DNA of 37,635 nt from contig CAILDU010000049.1 in the NCBI GenBank assembly GCA_903833055.1, positions 1 to 37,635 of the forward strand, given 5' to 3'. Both the position numbers and the translations under genes were made by a program. Positions 16,431-25,490 of this stretch are shown here, piece by piece. The notes beneath the pieces are model-generated. The model worked only from the letters and a program-made list of their open reading frames with translations, had not been told where the DNA came from and did not search any database. This stretch comes from an uncultured Verrucomicrobia subdivision 3 bacterium (GTDB taxonomy: Bacteria; Verrucomicrobiota; Verrucomicrobiia; Limisphaerales; UBA11358). How positions within the stretch are numbered: position 1 is the first letter of the stretch; every line of letters starts with the position of its first letter.

Positions 16431-19400
16431 TCAGGCGGCTGAATTGGGGGTTGATTTTTTTGCCGTCCGCAAAAGGAAATAAACCACCGGGGTCGCGACC
16501 AGCGACAGTAGCACCGAGATGCACAGTGCGCCGATCACCGCGACGGCCAGTGGCCGCAACATTTCTGCGCCTGAGCCGATGCCCCAAGCGAGCGGCAACA
16601 TTCCTAATGCGGCCGCGAGCGAAGTCATCAGCACCGGACGCAAGCGCCGATGGCCGGAGCGCACGAGTGCCTCAATTAGTTCCACGCCGTCGGCTTCCAA
16701 TTGCTGAACAAAATCGAGCATGAGAATTCCGTTTTTGGCGACGATGCCGACGCCGATGATTGCGCCCAGATAGGAAACAATGTTCACGGTGATTCCCGTA
16801 AGCCACAACGCGGCGACGGTTCCGAACATGGCGAGAATGGCGCCGAAGACAATTGCTGCTGGCTCGTTGAACGAACGAAATTCAATCAGCAGCACAGTGA
16901 ACACCAATAGAATTGCGGCCAGCAAAACCATTACGAGGTTGCGGAATGATTCCTGTTGTTGCTGGTAAAGTCCGCCGTATTCAATCGTGCCGGGCGGCAG
17001 CCATTTGAGCTGGCTCAATTTGGCTTGAATCTCTTTCATCGCGCTGCCGAGGTCACGGCCTTCGAGCCGCGCGCTGACAATGATATCCTGCCGCAAATCA
17101 TCGCGAACCAATTCAACTTCGCTGGGTTGCTGCGTCACGTCGGCAACTTGATTCAGTCGCACGACCGTGCCGCTGGCGGCGCGCAAAGGCAAGTCCCGCA
17201 ACGCGGCGAGCGTATTCACGCTCGACGGCTGGGCCAGCACGCGGATGTTGACGATGCGGTCGCCTTCCAAAACATACGAAGCGGTCTGGCCGAGCAGGGC
17301 GGTATTCACCGCTCCGGCGATGTCCTGCACGCTCAACCCAAAGCGCGCGGCGTCGGCCGGGCGCACGCGAAAATTAATTGAAGGTCCGGTTTCCGTCAGT
17401 CCATCGAACGTGTCCACGACGCCGGGAATTTTTTTAATTTCTTCCTCCACGCGCGGCGCGGCCTGCTGTAGCCATTTCAAATCGGACGAAAATAATTTGA
17501 TTTCAATCGGATCGGGCGTCATCTGCAAATCGCCAATGACATCGGTCAAGATGCCGGGAAAATCCCAGCGGAATGCGGGGAATTGTGCGTTGTAAGTGTG
17601 GCGCAATTCCGCGATGACCTCCTGCGTAGAATGTTTGCGGTCGCGTTTCAATTTGACCGCGAAATCGCCGCGATAGGCTTCGGTGACGAACATACCCATT
17701 TCTGTGCCGAGCCGCCGCGAGTAACTTTCCACGTCTGGATTCGCGGATAAAATTTTCTCCGCCGCATCAAGCTGGCGCGAAGTTTCCGTGAGGCTTGTGC
17801 CGGGCGGCGCCCAGTAATCAATGACAAATCCACCTTCGTCGAACTCGGGCAGAAAATCAGATTCCAACTGCCGGTAAATAAACACGGATGAAATGAGCAC
17901 CGCACCGCAGGCCAGCAGTGTGACCCAGCGAAACCGCAGCGCCAATCGCAAGGCGCGTTCGTAAATGCGGATGACGCGCGTCAGCAGAAATCCACCTTCC
18001 ACATTTTTGGGCGCGTGGCCGTGCTCCAATTTTTCGCGATCGCGGATGAACCACGCTGCCAACGACGGCGTGAGTGTGAGCGCCAATACGAGCGAGGTGA
18101 GCAGCGACACCACCATCGTCAACGCCAGCGCTCGGAAAAATACACCCGTGATGCCGGACAAAAACGCCAGTGGAATGAATACCACCACCGGCGTCAGCGT
18201 CGAGCTGATGAGCGGTTTCAAAATTTCGCCGATGGCTTCCTGAATACCAATCAACTTCAAACGTCCGGCAGCGACTTTGGCATAGATGGCTTCAACAACG
18301 ACAATCGCGTCGTCAATAATCAGTCCGATGGACGCCGCGATGCCGCCGAGCGTCATCATGTTGAAACTCATCCCCGCCAGCTTCATCGCCACAAAGGTAA
18401 TCAGCACAGAAATCGGAATCGTGACGATGGCCGTCCACACGCTGCCCCAGTTTTTCAAAAAGAAAAATAGAATTAGCACCGACAGCAATAATCCAAAAAA
18501 GATTGCGTCCCACACGCTACTGATGGAATCGCGAACAAAAAGCGATTGGTCGTAGTAAAATGCGAGGTGCATGTCCGGCGGTAAATTCTGCCGCAGCTCT
18601 TGCAACTGTTTTTTCAGCGCGTTGGCGATGTCGAGCGTGCTGCCGTCGGCCTGACTTTGAATGTTCAACAGCACGGCGGTGCGGCCTTGCGCGGTCACGA
18701 CTTTGAAGGCCGGCTCCGGTCCGCGCGCGACCCTCGCCACGTCTTTGATTTGCACCGGATGATTGCCGTGAACGGCGACGACCACATTGCCAATTTCCTC
18801 TGCCGACCGGACGCGCCCATCCACTGTCGTCAGATACAAATGATAATTTTCCTCAATCATTCCCGCTGGCGCGAAAAGATTGTTTTTCGTCAGCGCATCC
18901 GTCACATCCGCCAAGCCAAGGTTATTGGCCTGCAATTTCAACGGGTCAACCACGACGTGAAATTCCGGCACGCGTCCACCGACAATTTCAACGCGCGCCA
19001 CGCCGGGAATCTGGAGGAAGCGCGGTTTCAATTCATAATTCGCCGTCTCCCAAAGCGACGTGATATCGCGATTCGAACTCGTGAGACTGATGCCGACAAT
19101 GGGAAAGGCCGCGAACGTCACGCGCTCGATTTCTGTGGCGACGGTTGCTGGCAAATCGCTACGGATTTGCGCGAGCCGGCCCAGCACATAAAGCTCCGAC
19201 TGCGTCATGTCCACATTCCAGTTGAAGAAAACATTGATCTGCGCCGAACCGCGTTTCGTGGCCGAACGCACCGTGACTGCGCCGGGAATTTCTTTCAACG
19301 CTTCTTCAATCGGGCGCGTGACCGTCGCCATCATTTCGTCGGCGGGCGTAATGCCATTGTTTGCGATGACGACGACGCGCGGAAAATTTGTCTGCGGAAA

Positions 19401-19526
19401 AACCGACGACGGCATCCGCAGCGCGCAAAAAATTCCCGCGAGACACAATGCCGCCGCGATGAACGTGATGGACAGCGCGTGCTTCGTGGCGAACTTGCCG
19501 ATGGACGAAACGGAATCGGGTTTCAT
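16431..19526 (-). CDS. RND efflux transporter permease subunit
   Basis: A large proton-driven inner-membrane pump, 1031 residues, with the duplicated RND layout (6+6 helices and two periplasmic loops). In TM4 the proton-relay segment reads ASIGLIIDDAIVVVEAIY with the Asp405-Asp406 pair, as in hydrophobic/amphiphilic exporters of the AcrB type rather than the single-Asp pattern of metal pumps such as CusA. Its helix 1 region (SSVFPQTNFPRVVV) resembles pumps often labelled CusA/CzcA in automatic annotation. The start overlaps the adaptor stop by 4 bases. Last gene of the operon beginning with the response regulator at 23704. The substrate is not determined. Confidence 0.95.
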   Translation of the reverse strand: MKPDSVSSIGKFATKHALSITFIAAALCLAGIFCALRMPSSVFPQTNFPRVVVIANNGITPADEMMATVTRPIEEALKEIPGAVTVRSATKRGSAQINVFFNWNVDMTQSELYVLGRLAQIRSDLPATVATEIERVTFAAFPIVGISLTSSNRDITSLWETANYELKPRFLQIPGVARVEIVGGRVPEFHVVVDPLKLQANNLGLADVTDALTKNNLFAPAGMIEENYHLYLTTVDGRVRSAEEIGNVVVAVHGNHPVQIKDVARVARGPEPAFKVVTAQGRTAVLLNIQSQADGSTLDIANALKKQLQELRQNLPPDMHLAFYYDQSLFVRDSISSVWDAIFFGLLLSVLILFFFLKNWGSVWTAIVTIPISVLITFVAMKLAGMSFNMMTLGGIAASIGLIIDDAIVVVEAIYAKVAAGRLKLIGIQEAIGEILKPLISSTLTPVVVFIPLAFLSGITGVFFRALALTMVVSLLTSLVLALTLTPSLAAWFIRDREKLEHGHAPKNVEGGFLLTRVIRIYERALRLALRFRWVTLLACGAVLISSVFIYRQLESDFLPEFDEGGFVIDYWAPPGTSLTETSRQLDAAEKILSANPDVESYSRRLGTEMGMFVTEAYRGDFAVKLKRDRKHSTQEVIAELRHTYNAQFPAFRWDFPGILTDVIGDLQMTPDPIEIKLFSSDLKWLQQAAPRVEEEIKKIPGVVDTFDGLTETGPSINFRVRPADAARFGLSVQDIAGAVNTALLGQTASYVLEGDRIVNIRVLAQPSSVNTLAALRDLPLRAASGTVVRLNQVADVTQQPSEVELVRDDLRQDIIVSARLEGRDLGSAMKEIQAKLSQLKWLPPGTIEYGGLYQQQQESFRNLVMVLLAAILLVFTVLLIEFRSFNEPAAIVFGAILAMFGTVAALWLTGITVNIVSYLGAIIGVGIVAKNGILMLDFVQQLEADGVELIEALVRSGHRRLRPVLMTSLAAALGMLPLAWGIGSGAEMLRPLAVAVIGALCISVLLSLVATPVVYFLLRTAKKSTPNSAA

Positions 19527-20551
19527 TTTGCGTCGGGCGAATTGGTAGTTTCGTCGCCCGCAGAATTTTGGACGCGGATTTTGGTTTTCTCCGGCAAGCC
19601 GTAAGCACCGACCGTCACGACGGCATCGCCGTCTTTTATTTCCGGCGCAGAAACTTCGACCAAACCATTTTCTTTCAAGCCGGCCTGCACGGATAATTGC
19701 GTCGCCTCGCCATTTTTGACCAGCGCGATTACGCTCTTGCCGCTCTCATCGGTAACAACACTTTCAACCGGCACGGTGAGACAATTCGTATGCACCACCG
19801 TCGCGATACGCAACGAAACAAATTGTCCGGGACGCAAGCCGCTGTCTTTCGGCAGCAACGCGCGCACCAGAACCGTGTCGTTGTCTTTGTTCACACTCGG
19901 GCTGACGAATAACAATTCCGTCGTCGCCGGATGTTCCCCCAGCACTTCGAGCGGATTACTCGCTTTCAAATCATTCGCCTCCCGCGACGGAATTTCCGCG
20001 CTCACCGCGAGCCGATCCAAGTCCATCACCTCCGCGACCACCGTCGTCAAATCCACCGCCTGACCCGGCTTGGCATTGACGCGCACAACCGTGCCGGACA
20101 ACGGCGCGGTAATTTGCAGCAACGCCAGTTGCGCCTCGGCATCCTGCAAATTTTTTAGCGAAGTGTTTTGCGATTCGTATAATTTTTTTAACCGCGCCAC
20201 TTCCGCCGCCGCCGCCTGCGAATTTAATTCCACCAACACGTCGCCTTTTTCAACATGCTGACCTTCGAGCACATTTACTTTTGTGACAACGCCAGCGGAC
20301 GGCGCGGCCAATTGCGCGCCAGCGGCAGGCAAATCCGCCGTCGCGGGCGCAGTTTCAATCGTGCCGAAGCCTTGAACATAACCATGCAATGTGGCCGTCG
20401 TGATTTTTCCAACCTGAACCGAAACTTCCGTGATAACATTTTCTTCCACCGCCGGATGGTCATCGGCATCCGCCAGCACGCGCGTTGCGCCGGTCAAAAT
20501 CCATCCGCCCAGCGCCACAGCCAAGGTTAAAATTATTTTTTTACGATTCAT
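19523..20551 (-). CDS. RND efflux periplasmic adaptor subunit
   Basis: The membrane-fusion protein of the RND system, 342 residues with a signal peptide (MNRKKIILTLAVALGGWILT, cleaved near VLA-DA). Visible parts are the lipoyl halves (AAPSAGVVTKVNVLEGQHVEKGDVLVEL region, and LLQITAPLSGTVVRVNAKPG), a very short hairpin between them (about 35 residues, LKKLYESQNTSLKNLQDAE) and beta-barrel and membrane-proximal domains ending VTVGAYGLPEKTKIRV. The short hairpin fits CusB/CzcB-like or compact adaptors. It lies 9 bp after the TolC-like gene and overlaps the pump gene by 4 bases. An early DDHPAVEE stretch could bind metal but is not diagnostic. Confidence 0.93.
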   Translation of the reverse strand: MNRKKIILTLAVALGGWILTGATRVLADADDHPAVEENVITEVSVQVGKITTATLHGYVQGFGTIETAPATADLPAAGAQLAAPSAGVVTKVNVLEGQHVEKGDVLVELNSQAAAAEVARLKKLYESQNTSLKNLQDAEAQLALLQITAPLSGTVVRVNAKPGQAVDLTTVVAEVMDLDRLAVSAEIPSREANDLKASNPLEVLGEHPATTELLFVSPSVNKDNDTVLVRALLPKDSGLRPGQFVSLRIATVVHTNCLTVPVESVVTDESGKSVIALVKNGEATQLSVQAGLKENGLVEVSAPEIKDGDAVVTVGAYGLPEKTKIRVQNSAGDETTNSPDAK

Positions 20552-20560
20552 ATTTTGAAA

Positions 20561-21958
20561 TCAGTTGGGAAGTTTTTGCATTTGCCGGACAATGGAATTC
20601 GCCAATGTCAGCGGGCTTTGCAGCGCATCTTCCAATTGGCCGAGCGCCGTCTGCAACTGCATTTCATTATCCAGTTGCGCCAGCGCCGCGCTGCCAAATT
20701 CCAGTTGCGCGGTGAGCGAATCCAGCTGATCCGCCGCGCCCGATTCAAGCTGCGCCTGCGCGGATTTTTGCTGCTGTATTTCGACGGCGAGCAAATCACT
20801 TCCCGTTTTCAATTGTTCACCCGCCACGCGCCAGCCCGCGACCGCGCGGTCAATTTCGCCGATGACTTGCGATTGCAGTTCAATAAATTTTGCCGCCGCC
20901 AGTTTGCGCCGCGCTTCGGCTTCGGCAATCGGCCCTTGATTCTGGTCGAGTATCGGCAGTTCGAGCGTGACGCCAAGCGACCATTGATTGTCGCCCGCGT
21001 TGCCGGAATTCCACGCGTAGCCGGGGCCGAGGTGCAAATCGGGATACTGCTTCGCGACCTGCAATTGCAAGTCCGCCTCCGCCGCCGCGTAATCCGCCAG
21101 CGCCGCGAGAATGTCCGCGCGCGAACGCAACGCGACTTGCCGCGCTTCTGCCGTGGTCAACTTCTCCGCGTCGGTTTGCGAAAAATCAAAATTCAATTTC
21201 ACGCCGTCCAGCGCCGCTTCGCCCAAGCCAAGCGCCTGCGCCAAGTGCGAACGCGCATCGGATTTTTTTGATTCTGCATCACTCAAATCTAGTTGCGTTT
21301 TGTGCAGCGCAATTTGCGCCGACGCCAGTTCCGGCCGGGAAATTTCGCCCGCGTCAAACCGTTGTTGCAGCAACCGGACAATTTCCTTTTGCGCCGCAAA
21401 CTGTTTTTGCAACAACTCCGCGCGACGGTCGGCGACGGTGAAATCCAGTAAGCTGGCGCGCACGCCGCTGCGAATTTGCCACGCGGCGGAAACGAAATTC
21501 CAGCGCGCGGATTCGGAAATTTTTTCCGCCTCGGCCAGCCGCTTGCCACGTTTGCCCGCCGTTTCAATCGGCACATCGAACGTCACCGGCACTAGCCACG
21601 GGCTGTAATTACCGGGGATTTGCGAGTCGTAGCCCGGCGTGACCGTCACGGACGGATTCGGTCGCGCGCCCGCCGTTTTCAAACCGGCGGTCGCGACGAG
21701 CCACTGCGCCCGCGCAACTTCAAGGCTTGGATGAAAATAAAAAGCGACGAGCGTGAGCGTCGGCAAATCCCAATTCGTCACCGGCAAACCGTTGGTTTCG
21801 CGGCCAAGATTTTGCGCGAGAAATTTTTGCAGACCGGAGTCGTCGAGCCTACGCGCGTCAAACTGCACGGCGGTTTTTTCCGGCGCGAGCGGCTGCGGTT
21901 CAAAGTGCGCGCAGCCAGCCAGCAGGGCGGCGATAAAAATGATGGGCCAAAATTTCAC
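20561..21958 (-). CDS. TolC-family outer-membrane efflux lipoprotein
   Basis: The outer-membrane channel subunit, 465 residues. It has a lipoprotein signal with lipobox AALLAGC (Cys16), as in OprM/CusC-type channels. Two repeated halves of long alpha-helices rich in Ala, Gln, Glu and Leu follow (for example LQKQFAAQKEIVRLLQQRFD and the later IELQSQVIGEIDRAVAGWR). The GPGYAWNSGNAGDNQWSLGV segment precedes a beta strand of the barrel. It lies 4 bp after the histidine kinase and 9 bp before the adaptor, so it belongs to the same transcript. It might also serve the adjacent ABC exporter, which has no channel of its own. Confidence 0.93.
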   Translation of the reverse strand: MKFWPIIFIAALLAGCAHFEPQPLAPEKTAVQFDARRLDDSGLQKFLAQNLGRETNGLPVTNWDLPTLTLVAFYFHPSLEVARAQWLVATAGLKTAGARPNPSVTVTPGYDSQIPGNYSPWLVPVTFDVPIETAGKRGKRLAEAEKISESARWNFVSAAWQIRSGVRASLLDFTVADRRAELLQKQFAAQKEIVRLLQQRFDAGEISRPELASAQIALHKTQLDLSDAESKKSDARSHLAQALGLGEAALDGVKLNFDFSQTDAEKLTTAEARQVALRSRADILAALADYAAAEADLQLQVAKQYPDLHLGPGYAWNSGNAGDNQWSLGVTLELPILDQNQGPIAEAEARRKLAAAKFIELQSQVIGEIDRAVAGWRVAGEQLKTGSDLLAVEIQQQKSAQAQLESGAADQLDSLTAQLEFGSAALAQLDNEMQLQTALGQLEDALQSPLTLANSIVRQMQKLPN

Positions 21959-21962
21959 AAAT

Positions 21963-23033
21963 TTATTTTTCCGGCGCGAGCGGCAATCGGATGATGACCG
22001 TTGTCAAATTTTCCGCCGACGCGATGCGAATTTCACCATGATGTGCGCGCACAATCCATTCGGCAATGCTCAAGCCAAGACCGCAGCCGTCCACGGCGGA
22101 ATTGTGCGCCGCGTCGCCGCGATAAAACCGCTCGAACACGCGCGGCAAAATTTCCGGCGGAATAATTTTTCCAGTGTTGGCAATTTTTAATTCCGCCGCT
22201 GCGCCGTCGCGGCGCAGGGAAAATTCCACCGTGCCGCCGGGCTGATTATATTTCACCGCGTTGTCCGCGAGGTTCAATAAAAGTTGCCGGAGCCGATGCC
22301 GGTCGCCGCTGATGAAAATTTTTTCGCACGCGGCGAGCGTGACGGAAACGTTTGCCGGTTTGGCGAGAATTTGCGCGTCCGCAAAAACGTCACGAACGAT
22401 TTCGTCCAATGAGAGCAGGACAAATTTTAATTCAATCTGTCCGGCGTCGGCCTTGGTGAGTAGTGTCAGGCCGTCCACAATTTTGGTTAGGCGGTGAATT
22501 TCATCGAGTTGGTCGGAAAGTTTTTCGCGCTGCGCGGGCGGCAAATTTTCCGCGTGCAACTCGGTTTCGATTTCGCCGTGCAAAATGGTGAGCGGCGTTT
22601 TTAATTCGTGCGAAGCGTGCAAAGTAAATTCGCGGATGCGCTGAAACGAACCGGCGAGCCGCGCGGTCATGGCGTTGAACACTTCGGTGAGGCGGTCGAG
22701 TTCATCGCCGTTGCCGGAGCGTGGTAATTTTTGGGCGAGGTTGCCTTCGTGAATTTTTTCCGCTGCGTCGGTGATGGCCGTCACGGGCGTGAAGGCGCGG
22801 CGCGTGAGCCACCAGCCGCCGAGCAGACCGACCACAATTGCCGAGCCGCCGTAAATCAAAATGATTTGCGTGATGTCCAATCCTGCGTCGTCGTCCACCG
22901 TTGCTTCGTGATGCGCCGCAGTTTTGGCGCGCATCTCAACGACGAGTTCGGAATACATGACGATGCCGATGACCAGCAACGATAGCGAAAAAACCACCGC
23001 ATACCACAGCGTCAGGCGCGTGCGGATGGTCAT
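21963..23033 (-). CDS. Sensor histidine kinase, OmpR/PhoR-family partner
   Basis: A 356-residue membrane sensor of the CusS/QseC-like type. Two helices (about 10-29 and 57-75) enclose only about 25 periplasmic residues, including AHHEATVDDD, which is His/Asp-rich. A HAMP region follows, then the H-box FTLHASHELKTPLTIL with phospho-acceptor His142, and the ATPase domain with N-box NLADNAVKYNQPGG and G-box GCGLGLSIAEWIVRAH. The start overlaps the stop of the response regulator by 4 bases. The very small sensor loop suggests sensing in the membrane or through a partner, or direct metal contact at the His/Asp patch. I infer that it controls the efflux genes downstream. Confidence 0.95.
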   Translation of the reverse strand: MTIRTRLTLWYAVVFSLSLLVIGIVMYSELVVEMRAKTAAHHEATVDDDAGLDITQIILIYGGSAIVVGLLGGWWLTRRAFTPVTAITDAAEKIHEGNLAQKLPRSGNGDELDRLTEVFNAMTARLAGSFQRIREFTLHASHELKTPLTILHGEIETELHAENLPPAQREKLSDQLDEIHRLTKIVDGLTLLTKADAGQIELKFVLLSLDEIVRDVFADAQILAKPANVSVTLAACEKIFISGDRHRLRQLLLNLADNAVKYNQPGGTVEFSLRRDGAAAELKIANTGKIIPPEILPRVFERFYRGDAAHNSAVDGCGLGLSIAEWIVRAHHGEIRIASAENLTTVIIRLPLAPEK

Positions 23034-23704
23034 GGCGCCTCCTTCAACACATAGCCGATGCCACGCACGGTGTGCAGCAATTTTGCTTCAAACCCGTCGT
23101 CAATTTTTTCGCGCAATCGCCGCACGTAAACGTCCACGAGATTTGTGCCGGGATCGAAATCGTAGTCCCAAACTTTTTCAATAATGCTCATCCGCCCGCA
23201 AATCCGATTCGGGTTGCGCAGCAAAAATTCCAAGAGGCGATACTCGCGCACGGTCAATTCAATTTTAGTTTCGCCGCGCCGCGCTTCGTGCGTCACGGTG
23301 TCGAGCGCGAGGTTGGCCAGCTGCAGCACGGTGGATTTCGTTTCGCCGCCGCGCCGGGCGAGCGCGCGCACGCGGGCGACGAGTTCGGCGATGACAAACG
23401 GCTTGGGCAAATAATCATCCGCACCTGCGTTGAGTCCGGCGACGCGTTCATTCACTTCGCCGCGCGCAGAAAGCAGTAGCACGGGAATTTTATTTCCGCG
23501 TTCCCGCAATTGCGACAACACACCCAAGCCATCGCGTCCCGGCAACATGATGTCGAGCAGTAGCGCGTCGAACGGCGTCGCGGCGACAGCCGCCAGCGCA
23601 TCCTCGCCATTGCCGCAAACGTCCACCGCGAAGCCTTCGGCTTGCAGTGCCTTGCGGATGAACGAGGCGGTTTTTTTTTCGTCTTCGACGACCAGAATAC
23701 GCAT
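23030..23704 (-). CDS. OmpR-family response regulator
   Basis: A 224-residue DNA-binding response regulator: receiver domain with Asp51 (LLLDIMLPGRDG), conserved Thr/Ser and Lys (LLLSARGE, YLPKPFVIAEL), then a winged helix with REYRLLEFLLRNPNRICGR and TNLVDVYVRRLREKID. It is first in the minus-strand operon with the kinase, TolC-like protein, adaptor and RND pump, the same arrangement as Cus/Czc-type regulated pumps. Its nearest relatives by motif are the CusR/CopR group, and a CusR-like box lies about 610 bp upstream of its start (24315-24332) in front of the PepSY and YncE-like genes. Confidence 0.96.
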   Translation of the reverse strand: MRILVVEDEKKTASFIRKALQAEGFAVDVCGNGEDALAAVAATPFDALLLDIMLPGRDGLGVLSQLRERGNKIPVLLLSARGEVNERVAGLNAGADDYLPKPFVIAELVARVRALARRGGETKSTVLQLANLALDTVTHEARRGETKIELTVREYRLLEFLLRNPNRICGRMSIIEKVWDYDFDPGTNLVDVYVRRLREKIDDGFEAKLLHTVRGIGYVLKEAP

Positions 23705-23794
23705 GAAAGAAATTAAAACAAATTTGGCTCACTCCGTCCCGTGTGATTTTGGTGGCGTAATTTTCATGTTTTCGCGCGGTCGGCGTCAATCAAC

Positions 23795-23829
23795 AAAGGC
23801 CGGGCGGCGAGGAACACCGCCCGACCTTT
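23795..23829 (-). terminator. Hairpin terminator after the PepSY gene
   Basis: A 13-base stem with one mismatch (AAAGGCCGGGCGG against CCGCCCGACCTTT) and a 9-base loop lies 22 bp beyond the PepSY stop codon on the minus strand. Only a broken T run (TTTGTTGATT) follows. It separates the PepSY gene from the response-regulator operon, so the latter probably has its own promoter. Confidence 0.7.
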
Positions 23830-23851
23830 GGATGGTTTCAACCAGTGGCAA

Positions 23852-24226
23852 TTAGTCTTTATCTTCCTTTTTTTTCGCGGCGTCTTCGGCGGCTTCCTTC
23901 GCCTGATCTTCCGGCGTTTCGGTGTCCACGCCAATCACGTCGCCCGTCAGCGCGTCCACAGCGACTTCCTTGATGTCCTTGGAATCCGGCGTCGTGATGT
24001 CAAACGACCAGATTAATTTTCCTTTTTCCTTTTCCAGTTCGCCGTCCTTGACCGTGCCATTCGGCACTTTCGCCAACGCAGATGCTTGCGCCGTTTCTTT
24101 GCTCACTTTGGCTTCCGCCATGAGTTTGGCGTCGCTGTCTTTTTCGCAGCGCTCGCATTTTTCCGACGCGCAGCCGACGAGTAGGCTGGCAGCCAGCGTG
24201 GAGCAGACAAGCGTTTTGATTTTCAT
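23852..24226 (-). CDS. PepSY-domain lipoprotein
   Basis: A small exported lipoprotein of 124 residues (lipobox SLLVGC, Cys19). A Cys/acidic stretch CERCEKD follows, then one PepSY domain (about 33-100: VSKETAQASALAKVPNG, KLIWSFDI, VAVDALTGDVIGVD) and a highly charged tail rich in Glu and Lys. PepSY domains inhibit proteases or act as envelope sensors, and are often found beside OmpR-type two-component systems, as here. The CERC motif after the lipid anchor could bind metal. It diverges from the YncE-like gene across a gap with a CusR-like box, so it may be a target of the neighbouring response regulator. Confidence 0.88.
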   Translation of the reverse strand: MKIKTLVCSTLAASLLVGCASEKCERCEKDSDAKLMAEAKVSKETAQASALAKVPNGTVKDGELEKEKGKLIWSFDITTPDSKDIKEVAVDALTGDVIGVDTETPEDQAKEAAEDAAKKKEDKD

Positions 24227-24314
24227 AGTGATTCGTTTAAGCAGTTGTTTTGTTTGTTAGAATTTAGACCGCCGCATTAAACAACATTAGAATGAACGCA
24301 ACGTGAACGGCGGA

Positions 24315-24332
24315 TGACAAAATTGTAATTTT
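24315..24332. promoter_or_regulatory. CusR-like operator box
   Basis: The sequence TGACAA-AA-TTGTAATTTT matches the known E. coli CusR/PcoR box (AAAATGACAANNTTGTCATTTT) in both half-sites except one base in the right half. It also contains the perfect inverted repeat CAAAATT-GT-AATTTTG (24318-24333). It lies between the divergent PepSY gene (89 bp from its start) and YncE-like gene (62 bp from its start), next to an OmpR-family regulator of the right type. Binding is inferred from similarity. Confidence 0.5.
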
Positions 24333-24393
24333 GAAATCTTTGTATTCTGGTCGGCGTCTGTCAGCTTGTTCAAATAAACCAACTCAACTTTTT

Positions 24394-25470
24394 ATGAAAA
24401 CTCGGACATGTTTCATCCTCGCTTTAATGGGAATCAGCCTGCTGACCGGTAATGCTCGCGCCGAAGATGCCGCCGCGCCTTACAAAGTGCTCGCCACCAC
24501 CCAACTCATGGGCAATGGCGGCATTGATTATGTCTATGCCGACAATGACGGGCGCCGCGTCTATGTGCCGCGCGGCGGCTCGACGTTTGTTTTCGATTTG
24601 GACAGCCATAAATATATCGGTGCGATCACCAACATCGGTGGCCACGGTGTGGCCATTGACACAGCCACGCATCACGGTTTTAGCAGCAGCAGTCCGGTCG
24701 GGATGTTCGACACGGAAACGATGCAAAAAATTAAGAGCATTGAAGTTCAAGGCCGGCCCGATGGCATTCTTTTGGAACCGCTGACGGACAAGGTTTTTAT
24801 TTTCAGCCACGAAGCGCCCAGCATCACGGTAATTGATCCCAAGGCTGGCGCAGTGACTGGCACAATTGATGTCGGCGGCGCGATGGAGCAGGCGCAAAGT
24901 GACGGGCAGGGGAAATTATATGTGACGGTCGAGGACGAGAAAAAAATTGCCGTCGTGGATTTGAAGACGATGAAGCTTGTGACCAAATACGATCTCGGTG
25001 ACAGTGCGGGTGAACCTGGTGGCCTCGGTCTCGACGTGAAAAATCACCTTCTCTTCGCCATGTGCGCCGACCCCAACGTCTGTGTCGTGGTCAATGCCGA
25101 CAACGGCAAAGTGCTGGCGACTCTGCCCATCGGCAACGGCACGGACGGCGGCGGCTTCAATCCGAACATGATGGAAGCATGGAGTTCGCAACGCGACGGC
25201 ACGTTAACCATTATCAAAGAAAGCAGCCCCACAAGCTTCGCGGTGGAACAAACGGTGCAAACCAAAGCCGGTTGCAAAACGTCTTCGCTCGATAGCAAGA
25301 ATAACCAAATTATTTTGGTTTGCACCGAACGCGCGCCGCAAGCAGCTACGGTCACGAATGCGCCGGTGGCTTTATCCGTGACGAACGCACCCGCCGGCCA
25401 ACGGCGTGGCGGGGGACGTGGTGGACGCGGCGGCCCCGGCAATCTCGACGTGCTGTGGGTCGGTCGCTGA
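24394..25470 (+). CDS. YncE-like secreted beta-propeller protein
   Basis: A 358-residue exported protein with a signal peptide (MKTRTCFILALMGISLLTG, cleaved near ARA-ED). Repeated blade-like segments follow (GGIDYVYADNDGRRVYVPRG, GAITNIGGHGVAIDTATHHG, GGAMEQAQSDGQGKLYVTVE) typical of YVTN/YncE seven-bladed propellers. The tail is low-complexity Gly/Arg (RRGGGRGGRGGPGN), unusual for the family. The frame is open to 24331, but the ATG at 24394 gives a proper signal peptide. It lies downstream of a CusR-like box. Related proteins bind DNA, metals or quinone partners; no specific role can be read here. Confidence 0.88.
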   Translation: MKTRTCFILALMGISLLTGNARAEDAAAPYKVLATTQLMGNGGIDYVYADNDGRRVYVPRGGSTFVFDLDSHKYIGAITNIGGHGVAIDTATHHGFSSSSPVGMFDTETMQKIKSIEVQGRPDGILLEPLTDKVFIFSHEAPSITVIDPKAGAVTGTIDVGGAMEQAQSDGQGKLYVTVEDEKKIAVVDLKTMKLVTKYDLGDSAGEPGGLGLDVKNHLLFAMCADPNVCVVVNADNGKVLATLPIGNGTDGGGFNPNMMEAWSSQRDGTLTIIKESSPTSFAVEQTVQTKAGCKTSSLDSKNNQIILVCTERAPQAATVTNAPVALSVTNAPAGQRRGGGRGGRGGPGNLDVLWVGR

Positions 25471-25490
25471 AAGCAGAAAGCTAAAACCTA

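Noticed and set aside
18600-19604. A 334-codon plus-strand frame opposite the RND pump
   Set aside because: Its composition mirrors the pump's codons; no domain, signal or start context.
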